Part shown: piece after piece, positions 1 through 11,185 of the stretch
How positions within the stretch are numbered: the first letter of the stretch is position 1
Layout of the letters: every line of letters starts with the position of its first letter
Assembly (NCBI GenBank): GCA_018398805.1
Contig: JAGFBZ010003012.1
Location: 1-64,000 of the forward strand
Origin: Hirundichthys speculiger
Lineage: Eukaryota > Chordata > Actinopteri > Beloniformes > Exocoetidae
Direction: 5' to 3'
DNA length: 64,000 nucleotides
Program-made: the position numbers and the translations under genes
Notes under the pieces: generated by a model
What the model was told of the DNA's origin: nothing
Databases searched by the model: none
The model's input: only the letters and a program-made list of their open reading frames with translations

Positions 1-304
1 CAACATTCCAGAATGTTACAACGACGACGTTATGAGCACAAGGTCCATGCGATGTAGGTTTGATCAAGAATGTCGAACCGGTTGTGTGTGATCACTCAAA
101 AAATCTGATATTAGGCAGTGTCAGCAATAATATCCAACAGTATTTCAACAATATTGACAGAGGAGGCAGTGGATGGGAGTTACACCTGTTTTTAGATCTT
201 TGCACGCTGCAGGTGTGATTGTCCATGCCCTGATTCTCCTATCCAAACTTTTTTCCTATCAAAAAAGAATTGTAAAAATGTCCAGCCAACAGAGTGGCGT
301 TTCG
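1..304. other. unassigned left edge
   Basis: No gene or repeat terminus was recognised here. The reading frame of the retroviral RT scrap runs into this region from 305, but the upstream part (173-304) has no residues I can assign. Confidence 0.4.
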
Positions 305-433
305 GACAGGCTTCCTAGTTCAGCTAAATGGTTTTCTGTTGTCGATTTGGCTAATGTTTTTCCGGTGTTCGACCTACAGGGTGAACCTTGGACATTCACC
401 CGTCTGTGTCAAGGTTGCTGTGAACAGAAACAG
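305..433 (+). pseudogene. Retroviral-type reverse transcriptase fragment (ERV relic)
   Basis: About 43 codons read as the motif-A region of a retroviral RT. An AKWFSVVDLAN stretch carries the first catalytic Asp and is followed shortly by a GEPWTFTRLCQG stretch. In intact retroviral RTs these blocks are separated by more residues, so an internal deletion has occurred. Nothing else of pol is seen nearby, and there is no LTR or gag. This is a short dead remnant of an endogenous retrovirus. It may or may not come from the same lineage as the env relic at 57.8-59.3 kb. The family is recognised from the motif only. Confidence 0.6.
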
Positions 434-472
434 GTGATGTCCTTTGTAGGGATGGGTTCTTATTGTCAGGTG

Positions 473-525
473 TTTGAATTGAATTGAATTGAAAATATTT
501 TATTGATCCCTTGCGGATTAATAAA
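473..525 (-). repeat. LINE 3'-tail remnant with (ATTGA)n
   Basis: A pentanucleotide (TTGAA/ATTGA) run is followed by TTTTATTGATCCC. The same arrangement recurs near 46155, 46555 and 57541. In fish it marks the antisense 3' end of non-LTR retrotransposons. No coding part is attached here. Confidence 0.55.
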
Positions 526-608
526 TTTAATTTAATGCGAATTAAATGCTTTAATTCCCTTAAAGAATTTCCCTTGCGGGAAATTCTTTTGTTGCAGTGC
601 TTCATCCT

Positions 609-2801
609 CAGGGGCGGCACAGGGGGGTGGCTTGGAGTTGCTATAGCAACCTCAAAATATGGCTTGGCAACCTCAAAGCAACCCCAAGAATGGAGACTAT
701 TAAAAATGAAAATCTTAATTGTGTTAAATAAAGTAAAAATGGTGACAATTTAATTTAAAATTAATTTCATGTGTTTTTGCTTTAAATTAAAATAGAAGGA
801 AGACAATTAAAAACGATGAGAGCTGGCCTGCAGGGGTCACGCGAAGTCAGCTTGGGAAATAAAAAAAAAACCGGGCCGTTAGGAAAGTGACATCAAAATG
901 GAGGCTATCTGTTGAAGCGTAAGTCTGCCAAATCCTACTGATGTGAACTTATGTGAATATTAACTGGTTAAAATGTGATGAACAGGTTATTGTTAAATGA
1001 TTTGTAGACTAGGCTGTTAATGTGCATTTCTCACTGCTGTGAAAAGCGGCATGACTATATGGTAAAATTATAATAACGAACTTCAAATTGATTTTTTTAT
1101 CTGTTTCATGGCATGCGCGCTAGTTTCAGATAGCGCTGATTAGAATGAGGAGGCCGGTAATGACATACATATCCATATTTATGCTATTTAATTGCATAAC
1201 ACTGCCGTAGTCAATCCTATGACAATGGCAGTAACATGATGGGCCAAAAACAGGGGGTTCGGGCAAGAATTTTGCAACTGAACACCAAAGCATTGTGCAT
1301 CCCATGCAGCAGCCATACGCTGAACCTGGTGGTAAACCTGGTGGTGGCTGCAAAGTCCTCGGTGCAGTCCATCACCTTCTTTGGTGTGTTGCAAAGACTT
1401 TACAACTTGTTCAGCTCTTCTGTGCAACGCTGGAGAGTTTTTAAGGAACATGTAAAGCAGCTCACTGTAGCCTTTGTCAACAACAAGATGGGAGGCTCGG
1501 ATTGACTGTGTGAAGGTGTTGCGCTATCAATTACCAGAGATCCTAGAAGCATTGTCTGCCCTCCAAACACATGCTACAGAGAAGGGGAACTCTGAGACTC
1601 TGTCCTCTGCAAAAAGCTTACATGGTGAGTTGAAGACCTGGTCTTTTCTCCTTCAGATCATCATCTGGTACAATGTTTTGTACCAGAACAATCATGTGAG
1701 CAAGCTGCTACAGATTCCAAATGTTTCCATGGAAACACTCAAAGCGGAAACAGAGGGAGTAAGAAAGTTCCTTGAAGATTTCAGGGAAAATGGGATTGCT
1801 TCCTGCCAAACTGATGCAAGAGATATTGCAGAAAATCTGGAGATGGAAATGATCCTCCCTGAGAAAAGGCAGCGCAAAAACAAAGCTCTGTCTCTATATG
1901 AAAGCACTGAGCAAACTCAGTCGACTCCAGAGGAGACTTTTAGAAGGGACCGTCTTTCTTCCTCTGGTAGACATAGCACTTAAGAGTCTGGTAGACAGGT
2001 TTTCTAGATTGAAAGATGTGTATGACCTGTATGACTTTCTGTTCTCAAAGGACAACATGCAGAAGAACAAAAATGCTGAAAAGCTTTATGAGCGACGCAA
2101 GAAACTGGAACAGACTGTAAATGACATTGATGCAGATGACTTGGTACTTGAGATCAATGCATGTCTCCACACTTTTCCAGACCATGTAGCCACCTGCCCA
2201 TTTGACATCCTTAACTACATATACAGTGAGAAGCTGCTGGATCTGTACAGTAATTTAAGCATTGCCTTCCGGCTTCTCCTGACTCTCCCAGTGTCAGTGG
2301 CCTCAGGTGAGAGAAGCTGATACAAACCTACATGAGGTCCACCATGTCTCAAGAGAGGCTCACAGGACTGGCACTGGTGTCAATTGAGCGTGATGTTCGC
2401 CGGGATATGGAGGACATTGTGGTTTCATTTGCCAAAGCAAAGGCTCGTAGACATAATTTTTAATTATTTTCTATGCTGTTGATGTGCCTCTTTATATGTG
2501 CCTCTTTGTCTGGAGGACGTTCTATAGCACTCTGACCTCTGTTTTTGGTAAGTTGTATTCTTTAGTATTTTATATTTATTTATATTATTTATTTTTACGT
2601 GTTTTTTTGTTTGGTATATAGTAGTTTTATAGTAGTTTTTGTTCCAATGCTATTTGCACTTTTTTATGTTTGTTATGGGATGGTGGTGGTTTTTTTTTAT
2701 AAAATATATTTTTTCTTTTCACATTTAATAAAGTTTGTGTGAACTTGAAAAATGTGTGTGTGTGTATGCCTAGGGCCCCCAAATTTCTTGAAACGGCCCT
2801 G
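609..2801 (+). mobile_element. hAT element with ZMYM1/TTF-type transposase, decayed
   Basis: The left end starts CAGGGGCGG and the right end finishes CGGCCCTG, so the termini are short imperfect inverted repeats of hAT type. Between them lies a broken transposase (1222-2463). I see no convincing 8-bp TSD; the flanks TTCATCCT and CATATACA differ. Boundaries are therefore inferred from the termini only. Confidence 0.6.
1222..2463 (+). pseudogene. hAT transposase, ZMYM1/TTF-type, frameshifted
   Basis: Three overlapping frames carry consecutive pieces of one protein. The RNase H-like core begins near 1222, with a C-S-S-H-T-L-N-L block at about 1302-1325. The middle follows in another frame from 1480 to about 1950. 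A third frame runs to 2320 and holds the start of the C-terminal dimerisation region (SVASGERS). A fourth frame (about 2325-2463) gives the final block and stops with TAA at 2461. The BED/TTF zinc finger and N-terminus are missing. At least three frameshifts make it non-functional. Alternative: a relative of the host ZMYM genes, but the hAT termini argue for a transposon. Confidence 0.75.
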
Positions 2802-3169
2802 CATATACAGGTAACACAAGCAACATGTTGCAGCACGTCACCCGGCACCACAAAGAGCACACTTTGCCACAGCCCGGGCGAAAATTGCCAAAGAGGCGAA
2901 CCACTTGGAAAATTAGTTTTTAAAGATAACTTGATTTTTTTTTACTTTTTGTTATTTCAGATGTTGAATGACATCAGTTAAATAATTTTCTTGTGATAAA
3001 AGGAGATAAATGATGATGTGCAGTATTTCTTTAAAGAAAATAGACCATATTTAAGATGATCATTTCAATTGCACTATTTCCTTTGACTAAAAGATCATTT
3101 TATTTGGTCTTTTTTTTTCTGCAGCTCCTTTAGACTAAAAACAAACATACAAACAAAAAAAAACGGTGA
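2802..3169. other. unassigned AT-rich spacer
   Basis: No gene, TIR or tail motif was recognised between the hAT at 609-2801 and the hAT terminus at about 3170. Confidence 0.4.
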
Positions 3170-3233
3170 GTGAATCGTAGCGTGAGCAAAAAATCGTACC
3201 GAATCGTGAGTTGAGTGAATCGTTACATCCCTA
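3170..3233 (+). repeat. hAT 3'-terminal remnant
   Basis: The sequence ends in GAATCGTTACATCCCTA and is preceded by a GAATCGTGAGTTGAGTG stretch. This is the look of the right end of hAT elements whose TIR begins TAGGGATGTAACGATTC. No left end was found upstream, so it is a truncated copy. Confidence 0.45.
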
Positions 3234-3404
3234 GTTATTACTCCTCTACTCTAACATATTTGCAGAGGCAGTTCTGTTATTCCTCTGGATGCATCATCTT
3301 AAAAAAAGTGAACCATTACATTCAGTTTTTTTTTTTTTTTTTTTACAATATTTTGGGTAGTTCCTTCATCAACATTCAGAGAAAACCTACATCCTGATCA
3401 GACA

Positions 3405-3480
3405 GACAAGGCAAGGCAAGTTCATTTGTATAGGACATTTCGTGTATAAGACAATTGGAGGTGCTTCACATAAAACACAG
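3405..3480 (-). repeat. LINE 3'-tail remnant (CAAGG)n
   Basis: A CAAGG run is followed by TTCATTTGTATAGGACATTTC. This matches the antisense 3' end pattern of a fish LINE and resembles the tail at 32921-33000. No ORF is attached. Confidence 0.45.
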
Positions 3481-3597
3481 ACATTTCTATGCTATGTCAT
3501 GTTTGTTCATATAACTGGCATGCTGATTGGAAATGGGACAGTTTATTTAAAGTGTTTTTATCAACCGCTACTTTTTTTAACGAGCGGTTGCGCAATA

Positions 3598-3650
3598 CAT
3601 CCATCCATCATGTATACCCGTTTCATCCTCCGAAGGGTCACGGGGGTTGC
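3598..3650 (-). repeat. truncated SINE-like repeat tail
   Basis: CATCCATCCATC is followed by TATACCCGTTTCATCCTCC and GGGTCACGGGG. This is the same 3' end seen in the longer copy at 60291-60689, so it is a 5'-truncated copy of that repeat. Confidence 0.6.
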
Positions 3651-4502
3651 GCAATCATAAATGATTAATAATGTTCCACAATAAATGAGCACAAACGTTT
3701 TCAAGTCACAAAAAGTTTAGTCATTGGGGCTGCTACATCGAGTAGCCCCTGCCCCGATCTGCGGTCTGCAGTCAGGGGTACTTGGCTACGTCCGCTGTGG
3801 CTGTTACTCCCGGTTAACAGCTTGTGTGTTGGAGCGCGCAGACTGCTGCTTTGTGGCTGGCGTCTCCTTTGTGACGGTGAAGAGCTTTTTTGCTGCTAGT
3901 TGCATAGACTAGCTTGTTGGAGCACAACACACAAAATCAGGTACCAGGGTCCCTTAGCTTCTAGCACCCAAATGGCTAACCGTCTCCACCCTTATCCTCT
4001 ATCCATCCCCAGCACCACTTGTTGCCTCCATTCAAACAGCCACCAGCTCACATCAGATGCTGCGTTCAAGACCACTCAGATAACGTGTTTGTGTGTGTTA
4101 TTTCCTGAATAGTCAAATGCTGGAAATCCGGCATGGTGCCGGTGTTCTGAAATTTCTTCCTACTGTAACACTTCTGGAGTAGTTACAGTATACTAGGACC
4201 AATGCTAGGTTCGACTACTAGAGCAGTGATAGGTGAAAGGTGTATTAATAACCACAGACCAGAAAATAAGTTTAAATTGCCGGCTTTAGTTTTAGTGAAA
4301 CACAGAAAACACACGACATACCGTTGACATAAAAAATTCAATATCACTTTAGAAAATAAAAATGAAATATTCTTCCCTTTTGTTCAAGTGATTTAGTTAT
4401 CAATCCCTTTTTTAGATTTAAACCTTTTATTTGGCTTTAAAAAGGATATTATTTTCAACCTAGGTTATTGTTTCTATTAATTTCAAGTTTTATTGTTCAA
4501 TC
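3651..4502. other. unassigned
   Basis: Only short random ORFs are present. No domain, terminus or tandem repeat was recognised. Confidence 0.4.
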
Positions 4503-4851
4503 TATGGGCCTGATTTACTAAAGGTTTGCGTGCGTAAAAACGTGTGCAAACTTGACATCACCCGCAAACCAATGTGCAAGCTGATCTACTAACAGCGTGC
4601 AAAGAGGACTGCGTCTCTCAAATGAGCAAAATAGCACACGCTGTTCATTTAGTACTTTTGCCCTGATGAATAATCAACATGGGGCGTACCCGCCAGAAAG
4701 CGCTAAATACTGGGAGGGGAAAATGCAAATAGGTTCATTTACCACACACAATGAGATTTACCAACCCTGAAAGTAATTGCGGGGATTGTGATTGCGTCTG
4801 TATTTAATACGTTCGAAAGGAAGGTGCTAATCTGCCCAGCATTACGCACCG

Positions 4852-5072
4852 ATGGCTGCTGTTATTGTGGCAAGGAGGCGACATCGCCAAAATCAAAGAA
4901 TACACAGAGAGAGAGAGTCTTTCGGACTCGTGTAAATTTGTTTGGAATGAATGAAAACCAGATAGTTGAAACATATCGACTACCTAGCGATTCCATCTTG
5001 GAGCTGTTGAATGAGTTAAGGGCTGATTTGGAGCCGGTCACAAGCACATGCAAAAGGAGATATTTTATTTGA
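4852..5072 (+). pseudogene. HARBI1-like transposase N-terminal remnant (copy 1)
   Basis: The ATG at 4852 opens with MAAVIVARRRHR, the Arg-rich start typical of Harbinger transposases. A 2-nt AG expansion in a GA-rich run near 4905-4915, compared with copy 2, shifts the frame. The following block (RVFRTRVNLFGMNENQ) continues in another frame to a stop at about 5072. The catalytic DDE domain is absent; the sequence passes directly into the 3' region of the opposing gene. This copy cannot make a transposase. Confidence 0.8.
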
Positions 5073-5091
5073 ATGTTAAATCGAGTATTAT

Positions 5092-5607
5092 TCAGCAAAA
5101 GGTTGCCACAGGAGGCACATTCATTTTTTTTATTTGTGATAATAAATAAATCACGTGTTTTCATGGAGAAAAAAGTGTTTCTTATTGTGCGCCTACCTTG
5201 TTCTGCAGTTGGCTCTAGCGTGTCATACCCCAGTATCCCAGTTATCTGCTCCTCGCAGAAGGTGAGCTGCACCTGCTGCTCAATGCTGGTTAGAGGCATC
5301 TCTTCCGCAGGCCCTCCACCTGTCTTGTTTGCTGAAGTTTTATTAAAGGCCACTTTTTCTCTTTAGTTCTTCGCCTTATATCTTGCCACCTTCTTTTAAC
5401 CTCATCTGCCGTTCTTTTTGTCTTACCAACTGCATTTATTCTATCGCAGATTTTCTCCCATATTGCGTTTCTTTTGATAATGTTTACATTTCTTTGCTGT
5501 AGTTCATGAATGTGTTTATTTGCCTCTTCCACTAATATCTCTAACTCCAACTCGTCAAATTTCATTTTGCGCTTGCGTCTATCCTGCTTTCCATCCAGAC
5601 TCTCCAT
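5092..5607 (-). pseudogene. Myb/SANT-like DNA-binding protein of Harbinger (copy 1)
   Basis: It starts MESLDGKQDRRKRK and continues into a trihelix/Myb-SANT-like domain (WEKICDRINAV, RRWQDIRRRTKEK). Compared with the intact copy at 41142-41654 there are two lesions. A 2-nt CT insertion near 5355-5363 shifts the frame after about 84 residues. An extra T in the poly-T near 5125-5131 alters the C-terminus. In PIF/Harbinger the Myb-like protein assists nuclear import and target binding of the transposase. Confidence 0.85.
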
Positions 5608-5787
5608 GGCGCAAACTGTAAGACACGCAACACCTCATTTAAATACTGCGGTTTGCACCCGTTATCAATTGCGCAAGCATTCTTAGTTGATCACCCGCAA
5701 AACACACAACAACAGCACGTGCAAACTTTTTCAGTGCACACGCAATTTAGTACTCTTTATTTAGGATCTTAGTAAATCAGGCCCTAT

Positions 5788-6638
5788 GTGAGTTAACTCT
5801 GCTTTAATCTGAATAAAGTCTAGTTCTTTAGTTTCAAGGTTTTTAGTTCCCTTTCAAGTTTAACCATTTCTCACGTTGTTGTTTGTACCAAACAAAAATA
5901 CAAAAAAAAAAAAACAAAAAAAAAAAATCCAGCAAAAGACTGAATAAACTTGTATATCACAAATAAATGTCTTTATCCTCCTGACTGTCAATCCTTTGAT
6001 TATCCTGACTGGAGAATCCAATGTCACTGAGAATCCACTGCAGTTTTGCAGAGAGATATGGATCAATCCTACCAGTTCTTGAAGAAAACCATGCAACGTC
6101 CAACAGAGGGCGGTTTGCTCCTGAGTAATGCACAGTTCAAGGGGTCCCTGGGTGGCTCGCCATCTTGTATCTCGCACGTGAAATCCAACTCCAGTATTCG
6201 CTCAGAATTTCTGGTCCAAACCTTAATGGCCTACCATAACAACCAAATAATATGCATAAACAAATCAAATAATACATCCGGTAGCTACAAATATCAATTA
6301 AAGTCTGTTTTTCTTTTTTCTTACTTGCTACTTCATAAGATGGCGCACTCGCCGTCATGGCGGGTGGAAAAAAAACATAGGACATTGAACTACAGGCCTG
6401 TGCTCCATCTAAGCACCAATTTCACTGTGTATATCCACCATTTTAACATAAAACAACATAAATCAGCTACCTTAGCTTTCCATTTCCATGAAATGACCAA
6501 TACATTATGACAAAATATTCCTTACATGAAATAAAATACAACGTTTACACTCACCAAGTCCCATTCGGTAATGCATACAATGTCACCAAATCACGGACAG
6601 GTTGAAAAAACAAAAATAACTCCTCAAATTACGGACAG
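5788..6638. other. unassigned
   Basis: AT-rich sequence with an A-rich tract at 5899-5928 and no recognised domain. Near 6594-6646 there is a local direct repeat of about 40 bp (CGGACAGGTTG followed by AAAACAAAAATAACTCCTC). Part of it continues beyond the hAT insertion at 12368. Confidence 0.4.
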
Positions 6639-6840
6639 GTTGGAAATGGGGCTGAAACGATTCATCGAGTTACTCGATTAATTCGATTACAAAATGCATC
6701 GAGGCAAAAAACTCTGCCTCGAAGCCTCGTTATATTCCGCTTTTTTATGGCGCGCTGGGATCTCACGCGGGGATGTTGTTCCACACGGGCCGTTGTTAAG
6801 GAAACACACCACGAGCGCGTATTTACTCGGCGGCAGCGCG

Positions 6841-9035
6841 ATGATGAAGAGTCAGGGTGGCCGTAAACGGCAGAGATTGTTGAAAGTTTGGGATCATTAC
6901 ATCCTAAAAAAGGAAGAGCACAAGGTGCAGTGTATTTACAGCAAAGTTGAACTGGCATACCACAACAGTACGACATCAATGAATCAGCATCTAAGCCGAA
7001 AACATCCGCGCCATGCTGCTTCACCAAGAGTCGCTGAAACAAGGTAAGTTAACGTTACATACCCTGCCCTACTGTATTTGTAGCTATGTCGTGTTGTGGT
7101 TTAACTAGATATGATGTTTAGCTTGATGTTTTTAAGTAGTAAACATATTCACGTTCAACTGCAAGAGAGCATAGCCCCCAAAAACTGCTGCTTTACACAC
7201 ACACGTATGCACACTCATCTCATCTCTCTCTCCCTTACACAACAGGCATACCCCAGAGATTATATATTATTTTTTAGTAGCCTATTCTTAAATGCTGCAG
7301 GTGTAGAAAGCTACTTAAAACATATATTTACTTTGTCAGATTACAGCATGAAACGTGTTGTGCCTATTAAGAAATTAATTTACTTTTCCTCTTTTTCTCC
7401 CTCTCAGCACTTCCCAACGGTGTATGGACAGCTTTGTTCGCCCAACTCAGTCATGCACTGTTCAAGAGGCTGCAATTTGTACAGAGAGCATTTTGACCAT
7501 GCTAATTGCAGATATGAGGCCACTGTTCATGGTGGAGGACAAGGGATTTAGAGACATGGTCTCAACTTTTAATCCTAAATACAACATACCATCAAGAACA
7601 TATTTCACACAGCTGATGGAGAAAAAAACACAGAGACATCACAGAGAAATTGAAAGCTGTCCTGAAGCAAACACAGTGTGTTGCCCTGACAACAGACATT
7701 TGGACCAGTGTGGCAACAGAGGCCTACATGGGGGTGACATACCACTTCTTGGAGGAATATTGGGAGGTGAGGTCCCTCCCCCTAACCACAATGCCTTTGG
7801 AAGAGAGGCACACTGCAGCAAACATTGCAGACTGGCTAGAGGAGACAACTGCAACATTTGAGATTCCCTTTGAAAAGGTAAAGGCAGTTGTCCATGACAA
7901 TGGGGCCAATGTAGTGGCAGCTGCAAAAATTCTGAAAGAGAGGCATGGGTGGGCTTCTGTGAGATGTGCCGGTCATACTTTAAATTTAGCTGTTCAGAGC
8001 ACACTCAAAAACAATAAAACAATTGCTAGTTGCGTGGGTTCTGCTAGGTGCCTAGTGGAACACTTCAAAAAGAGTGAACTGGCCTGCACCAAGCTCAAAG
8101 AAAAACAACAGCAGATGGGACAGCCAAAACACATGTTGATACAGGATGTCAGTACTCGTTGGAACAGTATGCATCACATGTTGTCAAGACTCCTGGAACA
8201 GCGATGGCCTGTTACTGCAGCTCTTTCCGATCCAGCAGTCAATCCCAGAGGCAAGCACCACTATCTGGATCTAAAGCCAGAACAGTGGAACACCTGTGAG
8301 GAGTTGACACAGGTCCTTCAGCCATTTGAAGGAGCTACAGAGTTTCTTAGTGGAGAAGAGTATGTCACCCTCTCTGCTCTTCCACACCTGGTCCAAAACC
8401 TCAAGAAGTCCACACTGACTGCAGAACTTGAAACTGCACCAGTGAAGGCATTTCAAGCTTCTGCTGCTGAATTTTCACCTGATGCTCCCAGCCCTGCCCT
8501 ATTGGCTGCTGCTTTGGACCCCAGGTTCAGGAGATTGAAGTTCCTCCCTGCTGAAGAGGTGTTTAAGGTCCAGACTACTATTCATTCAATGGCACTAGCT
8601 GCCAAAAAGCACTCAAAACAAACACATGTAAGGGTAGAGGAAGCCACTGCTGCCACCACCACCACAGCAGCTCCACAGTCTACATCACATCAGAAGAGTA
8701 TTCTGGGATCATCATCAGAGGATGAAGATGAAGGACAGGATGAGAGAGAGGATGAGCAGATGAGCAGAGCTGTGAAAAGGGAGGTCTTGGATTATTTTGG
8801 TGAACAGCCAATTTCAAAAAGGGAGGACCCACTACCATGGTGGAGAAGAAATGAGGCAAGATATCCCAACTTGGCACAGCTGGCAAAGTCTTCCTTAGGG
8901 ATCCCAGCAACATCGACACCCTCAGAGTGCTTGTTCTCTGCTGCTGGGAACATTGCCTCGAAACGCAGGGCAAGCCTAAGTGCTGAACATGTGGATATGT
9001 TGACATTTCTACATTGCAACCGTAAGCTCTTGTAG
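6841..9035 (+). pseudogene. ZBED-like hAT transposase, one frameshift
   Basis: Exon 1 runs from ATG 6841 to 7043 (donor AAG|GTAAGTT). The intron is 7044-7407 (acceptor CTCTCAG) and exon 2 runs 7408-9035, with the phase kept across the junction. Exon 1 encodes a BED-type finger (WDHYILKKEEHKVQC through HLSRKH). One expected zinc-ligand Cys is Ser (CIYS instead of CxxC). Exon 2 carries the RNase H-like core with LTTDIWTS and VHDNGANV as likely catalytic Asp sites. An acidic low-complexity stretch (SSSEDEDEGQDERED) follows, then the C-terminal dimerisation domain (WWRRNEARYPNLAQLAKSSL, TPSECLFSAAG). A single frameshift in or just after the A-run near 7622-7650 separates the first about 75 residues of exon 2 from the remaining 461-residue frame. 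Otherwise the gene is well preserved. Confidence 0.88.
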
Positions 9036-9042
9036 AAGATGA

Positions 9043-9078
9043 AATCTCACACACACACAGACACACACACACACACTC
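9043..9078. repeat. (CA)n microsatellite
   Basis: A CA-rich run lies directly after the hAT transposase stop codon, in the element's 3' UTR. Confidence 0.85.
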
Positions 9079-10507
9079 TGAGGTGGTAGGTGACAAGCTA
9101 TGGAAAAGTCACAAAAAGCTCAAATATTTTTTATTTTATAACACTGTGGTGTTGCTGTTACCTCCTTTGCCATGTATTTTCTTTCACATTTTCTATTTCA
9201 AATCTTTTATGATCTCCAAACTAAAGTGTGGGAAACTGTAGGCTACTCACTGATTTCCTCATTTCTAAGTCCATCTAAACAAAAGGTGAATAAGTTCAGA
9301 TGACAAAATATAAGAAAAAGTTGTAAACTTGCAGAAAGAAACTTTTTGTTTGACTTTTATTATTTATTTACATTTATTTATTTATTTATTTTTATAAATG
9401 TTATATAGTTAAACTGTTTGGCTTGATACTTATATCCTTTGGTTTTCAGAAGGAGCAAATGTGTTATCTTTATTTGTAATGTTGTGTTAATTTAGAGTAA
9501 GTTAACTGTATTGTTACCTACTTGTTGGGCACTTTTTAGGTCTCAGGTAATTTTAAGAAGGCAAAATGTGCAATCCTCTCTTTTTGTAATATTTTATGTT
9601 CAAACTTGCAGTGAGTTAACTGTGTTGTACTTGTTGGCACTTGCACTAAACAGGCTTTTTGAAGCCAATAAAAAAGTCAAATGTTTGATCATTCAAAGCC
9701 ACATAATTTTTGTTGTTTTGGTTGTTTAAAATACGGGGGAAAAAAATCCGATTCATCGATTAATCGATCGATAAGGTGCTACCATTCCTGTATAATTTGC
9801 ATAAAACGCCTATCCAAGGCATACCCAAAGTAAATTGAAAGCTGTTCTTGAACCGTTTGTAGCACATGGATGATTTTGGTCTCTTTTGAAAGGTAACACT
9901 CTGAAGTTTTTCCCCCAACTGTCAGAATCACTGTAAGTGCTACTAGCATTGAGTAATCTAAGTTTGAACACATTGAAATATAAGTTTTTTATTTCCGCCT
10001 GAATTGTTTTTGTAAACAGATGTCTGCAGATGAGTGCAGCTGTGACTTATTAGCTGGAAAACACAATAGGAACACAGCATGAAGCGTTACCTAGTGCAAG
10101 TTCAAATTTGATAACAATACCACTAAAAATGAGTATTTTACACATGTTTTTGTAAGAGTATGTCTGGGCGTTTCCAAAAATGGCCATTTGGAGACTCCAA
10201 AATGGCACTTGGATAAACATAACTCGGATAAAAGGACATAACTCTTGAATGCTTCATCGTACAGTCATAATACATAATACAGTCATAAGGCCTCTAATGA
10301 AAGGTGACACTTAGAGGTATCCTATCCCACATCCAGATTCACTATCAATATTGCTGAAAAAAAGTTACTGAAACATAAAGCTAAACTTTGCATATAAAAA
10401 GAGTCAAAACAAGTGTTGTTGTGGAAAATGTAATTTATATTAAAAAATGACTATCTTTTACAACACAGCAAACTATTCACATATTTGAACATATTTACAA
10501 TTATAAC

Positions 10508-10801
10508 CATTTACAGGTTGGCAGCATGCCAGTCACTGTAGCAATCTCTAGTCGGTATCAAGCACAAAGGCACATCACATGAGGAGCATTTCAACTGTGT
10601 TTTAGCATGACAGTGCCTGCACTTCAGCCTACCAGTAGTCCTCTGCCCACTGATAAAAACCAGTATGTGATGTGCTCCACGCGGTGCAGGAAGTGGGACA
10701 GGTCTGGCTGTGGAGGAAGACCCTGCCTCTGCCAGCTGCTCGGTGAGGGTCTCCCAGAATGCCTTCTGGTGCAGAGGGCTCGCTCCTCTCCACCCATACA
10801 C
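10508..10801 (-). pseudogene. piggyBac (PGBD) transposase C-terminal exon
   Basis: The minus-strand exon opens after an acceptor-like TTGTTCCAG. It ends with a Cys-rich zinc-binding tail (GRLKCRHCHAKTQLKCSSC, then CDVPLCL and a C...H pair), the cross-brace finger that closes piggyBac transposases. Upstream of the tail is a Pro/Ser-rich linker with an H-x-x-x-F-W-E-T-L-T-E-Q-L helix. The catalytic DDD domain is not present anywhere in the block, so this is an internally deleted, non-autonomous copy. Confidence 0.7.
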
Positions 10802-11092
10802 CTGGAACAACAATGAAAAAAATATATATACAAAAACATAAATATGTGCAACACAAAAATTGTTTCATTTCAAAATGAATACACAGTTGAATTTACAGCA
10901 CATACCGGCTGTACTCCTTCACAGCTGGTGGAACTGAGATGTCCTTCATCTGCCAATGTCCATCTGCACCTTTGGCCCTCTATGTGACCACTTGCTGACT
11001 GGCTCCCAATTCACATCTGAATCCTCAGATGACTGCCCATTATGTGAAAATAAAGAAATAAGTCATTTACAAAACTTTCCATCTTTTCTGTA

Positions 11093-11185
11093 TTGTACTA
11101 CTTTACACAATGACCCCCCCTCCACACACACACACCCCAACAAACAACTCACACATACTCCTCCCCCCACACACACACAAACAAA
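11093..11185. repeat. CA/CCCC-rich low-complexity tract
   Basis: Runs of CACACA mixed with poly-C within the piggyBac-like block. The ORF across it is not credible. Confidence 0.8.

Larger units (their letters stand above)
4506..5784. mobile_element. PIF/Harbinger deletion derivative, copy 1
   Basis: The 1279-bp element has inverted termini GGGCCTGATTTACTAA and TTAGTAAATCAGGCCC. It is flanked by TAT on both sides (4503-4505 and 5785-5787). Internally it holds a remnant of a HARBI1-type transposase N-terminus on the plus strand and a Myb/SANT-like gene on the minus strand, the two-gene plan of PIF/Harbinger. It is closely similar along its length to the copy at 40560-41831. Confidence 0.9.

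Noticed and set aside
473..500. Short direct repeats as a CRISPR-like array
   Set aside because: Pentanucleotide LINE tail in a eukaryotic genome; no spacers.
609..2801. 8-bp TSD around the ZMYM1-type hAT
   Set aside because: TTCATCCT and CATATACA do not match; the termini alone support the element.
7111..7551. 146-aa ORF in the hAT intron
   Set aside because: Lies mostly in the intron 7044-7407 and shadows exon 2 in another frame.
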